The translations under genes were made by a program, and so were the position numbers. Below the pieces are notes generated by a model. The model saw nothing but the letters and a program-made list of their open reading frames with translations. It had not been told where the DNA came from and made no database searches. From Lagopus muta (taxonomy: Eukaryota > Chordata > Aves > Galliformes > Phasianidae), in NCBI RefSeq assembly GCF_023343835.1, contig NC_064433.1:137977957-138041956 (forward strand): 64,000 bases of DNA, read 5' to 3'. Below are positions 61,976-64,000 of this stretch, in pieces (within the stretch, counting starts at the first letter, position 1; each line of letters starts with the position of its first letter).

Positions 61976-62347
61976 GCTTTAAAGAAATGAGCGCTCCGAC
62001 GGTTACCCCGCCTCTCAGTCAGCCCAAAAGATCAAAAAAGCGCCATGCAAATTTAACGTTGGATAAAATGATGGAGAAATTCCTGCAGCAGAGCGTGGAT
62101 ACAGAAGAAAAATTTTATAGATACGAAGAGCAGAGGCTCAAAATTGAGGACAAACGTCGTGAAGCTGAGCACGCTCGAGAGCTCCAGATGCTGCAGATGT
62201 TGGGACAGATGTTGTCAGGAATTTCTTCGACGGTATCACAAAGGGCACAGTCTATACCAACGAGTCCACCTCAGAGAGCAAACCATCGTTCTTATGGGGA
62301 TAACTTTAATTATAATGCTATGACAGCAGCACTTTCTCCGCCGATAG
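61976..62347 (+). CDS. Myb/SANT-like DNA-binding protein, exon 2
   Basis: The acceptor at 61974-61975 joins exon 1 in phase 1 to read DGFKEMSAP. A basic stretch PKRSKKRH (residues 200-207) is a likely nuclear localisation signal. Residues from about 208 to 255 form a charged, heptad-compatible helix (LTLDKMMEKFLQQS, EEKFYRYEEQRLKIEDKRRE, LQMLQMLGQML), probably a coiled coil for dimerisation, an arrangement shared with MSANT-type and Harbinger-derived Myb proteins. A serine-rich tail follows. I end the exon at GATAG followed by GTACTT (62348), again phase 1. Two alternatives exist: a stronger-looking GTAAGT donor at 62413 (phase 0), or read-through to TAA at 62431-62433, which overlaps an AATAAA. 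The C-terminus is therefore unsettled, and further exons may lie downstream. Confidence 0.75.
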
Positions 62348-64000
62348 GTACTTCCTTCTATAGCATAAATAAAAGCGAGTCTTTTTTAAAGTTCTGTGTG
62401 AAAGCCCTGTTAGTAAGTAGCTTTTGCAAATAAAAGGTAGTTGGAATTATTTAATATTGTGGTGAAGGTTTCTGTCTGATGTCAAATGGAATTAAAACGT
62501 CGTTTGTATCATTGTACTGATTATTTAATATAGATATGTTAGTTATTACAACAGATTTCCTTGACTGAATTAACGCTTTTCAAACTCCGTAAATGTTGGG
62601 CTCTTCTTTCTACGTTCACATCTTCGTGAAATGAAGTTAAGGAAGTTTTATGTATAGAAGGCAGGTGGGAAGGGGAAGTGTGTTGTAGCAGAAGTTCTGC
62701 TGTTGCTGAAGCTAACAGGCCTGACTCAGTGTGTGAAGTTAAGGATGTGCGTACGTTTTGTCCACGTTGGGAATGGAGTGGCATTTTGCCTGCGCTCCAA
62801 AAAAGTCAAATGTTAAAGTCCAGCTTCTTGAAAACTAATTTCATTAAATAAAAATTACCGGTCTCCTCAGTAAATATCATGTTACTGCAGCAGATATGAC
62901 ATGATATGGAAACGTTGGCGTTGCCTTTTATTCTCTATCAGTTCACTTATAAATTCTTTGGGGGTCTGAAATTGATTTTATAGAGAAAGACAAAGCAAAC
63001 GCTCTTGAATTAATTGCACAGACCTTTTCTTCTGTAACACGCGTGGGCCAGAAGTTGACAATCAGATCCCAGCATTTATTACCAGACTTCCTAGAGCCGT
63101 GGCTCCGTGTCATTTATGTAGTCTCCTTATGTGGAGGTATGCTGTGTGGGCAGGAGGAAGGCTGATATTTGGCTGATGCTGAAACCAGAGTGAGCCTTGG
63201 GCTCAGTGCTTGTAGCCTGCTGTGTGAAAACAGGTCTCTTTGGGTTTAATTCTGAACTTCACACCGCTTGACAGAGACATTGTGGTTCAAAAAGAAAAAG
63301 GTACAGCACCCAAACTCACAGCATTGAATAATAACCCCATGCTTTGGATCCTAAAAGGTGCACACTGATTCCTGAGAGGATCTTGGAACCTGTACCATTC
63401 TGTGTTAAATATGCTGTGTGTCCTTGTAAGTGGGTTGGGAACTGAATGTTCAGGCCTGCAAGGGGCTTAGGGTAGGTGTTTTCTGATTAGATAGTTGGTT
63501 TGCAGAATTTCTCAATGTCTGAAGGCTTTTCTAGATAAATTACAGCAAGTGTATGGATTCTGTGTGTAAATGTTTCCTGTGGAAGGAAACCTGAAGTGCT
63601 TTAGAAAATCTCTGAGGAAATCATTGGACGTTCTACACTGGTGTGTACCTGCAGGGGTTTACCACTGTTTTTAAGAAATGCTTTTTGCCAGAAGTTGGAG
63701 GAGTTTTATTATCTCCAAAGGCTTGAAACTACAATTTAGTGTCTTTTACTGGATTTCCTTATGTGAGTGTACAGTTATACTGCACTGTGCATTGCATATA
63801 TGCATTGCATATATCCCACTCTATTAAGAGAAACTTTGAATCTTTTTGAACGTTGAGGGTGTAACAAAGTGTTTGCAGTGGAGTGCTAAAAATGAAGCAC
63901 TTCAGGCAGTACATCCTTTAAGGAATGAGGGTTTCAGTTGTTTATAGCTAAGTGTGCCCCAGTGTGTAAGTGGGACTCTATTGAAAATTCCTTTCTGGCA
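62348..64000 (+). other. Intron or 3' flank of the Myb/SANT gene and NAXD
   Basis: No exon was identified with confidence. An AATAAA lies at 62429-62434 and an open stretch at 62953-63163. A 13-base direct repeat (gcattgcatatat twice) lies at about 63789-63814. NAXD catalytic exons were looked for (GRIGIVGG-type text) and not found. Confidence 0.5.
63789..63814. repeat. 13-bp tandem duplication
   Basis: The unit gcattgcatatat is repeated head to tail twice. It contains overlapping ATGCAT/ATATGC elements, but no known function is implied. Confidence 0.8.

Overview
The window is avian genomic DNA, probably galliform. It has vertebrate exon/intron structure, almost all its interspersed repeats are CR1 LINE fragments, and its gene order matches the vertebrate block COL4A2 - RAB20 - NAXD. 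No prokaryotic features, CRISPR array, retrovirus or recognisable DNA transposon was seen.

Layout. (1) 1793-2047, + strand: the last coding exon of COL4A2 (collagen IV alpha-2, C-terminal half of NC1), missed by ATG-based ORF calling because it has no start codon. The rest of the gene lies left of the window. (2) 8183-29249, - strand: complete RAB20 in two coding exons (exon 1 29078-29249, exon 2 8183-8703) separated by a 20.4 kb intron. They give a 230-residue small GTPase. RAB20 converges tail-to-tail on COL4A2 and starts in a CpG island. (3) 29250-59090: about 30 kb of gene-poor DNA holding many CR1 pieces in both orientations, some nested. (4) 59095-61060: a strong CpG island on the + strand. 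It contains two short coding starts with good donors, one resembling a mitochondrial presequence and one a secretory signal peptide. Both end in phase 1, as expected if they are alternative beginnings of NAXD (ATP-dependent NAD(P)H-hydrate dehydratase), the next gene in the conserved order. (5) 60404-62347, + strand: a well-formed Myb/SANT-like (trihelix) DNA-binding gene. Exon 1 carries the DNA-binding domain and exon 2 a basic nuclear-localisation segment and a charged coiled coil. It lies directly downstream of the NAXD starts, apparently inside NAXD intron 1, and may continue to the right.

The genes are not one pathway. COL4A2 makes basement-membrane collagen, RAB20 is an endosome/phagosome GTPase, NAXD repairs hydrated NAD(P)H, and the Myb/SANT protein is a probable nuclear regulator. 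The most interesting part is the right end. One CpG island seems to serve two compartment-specific NAXD starts and a nested Myb/SANT gene whose exon junctions share the same phase, so mixed transcripts are possible. Exon boundaries rest on splice consensus, reading phase and remembered family sequence; no alignment or expression data were available.
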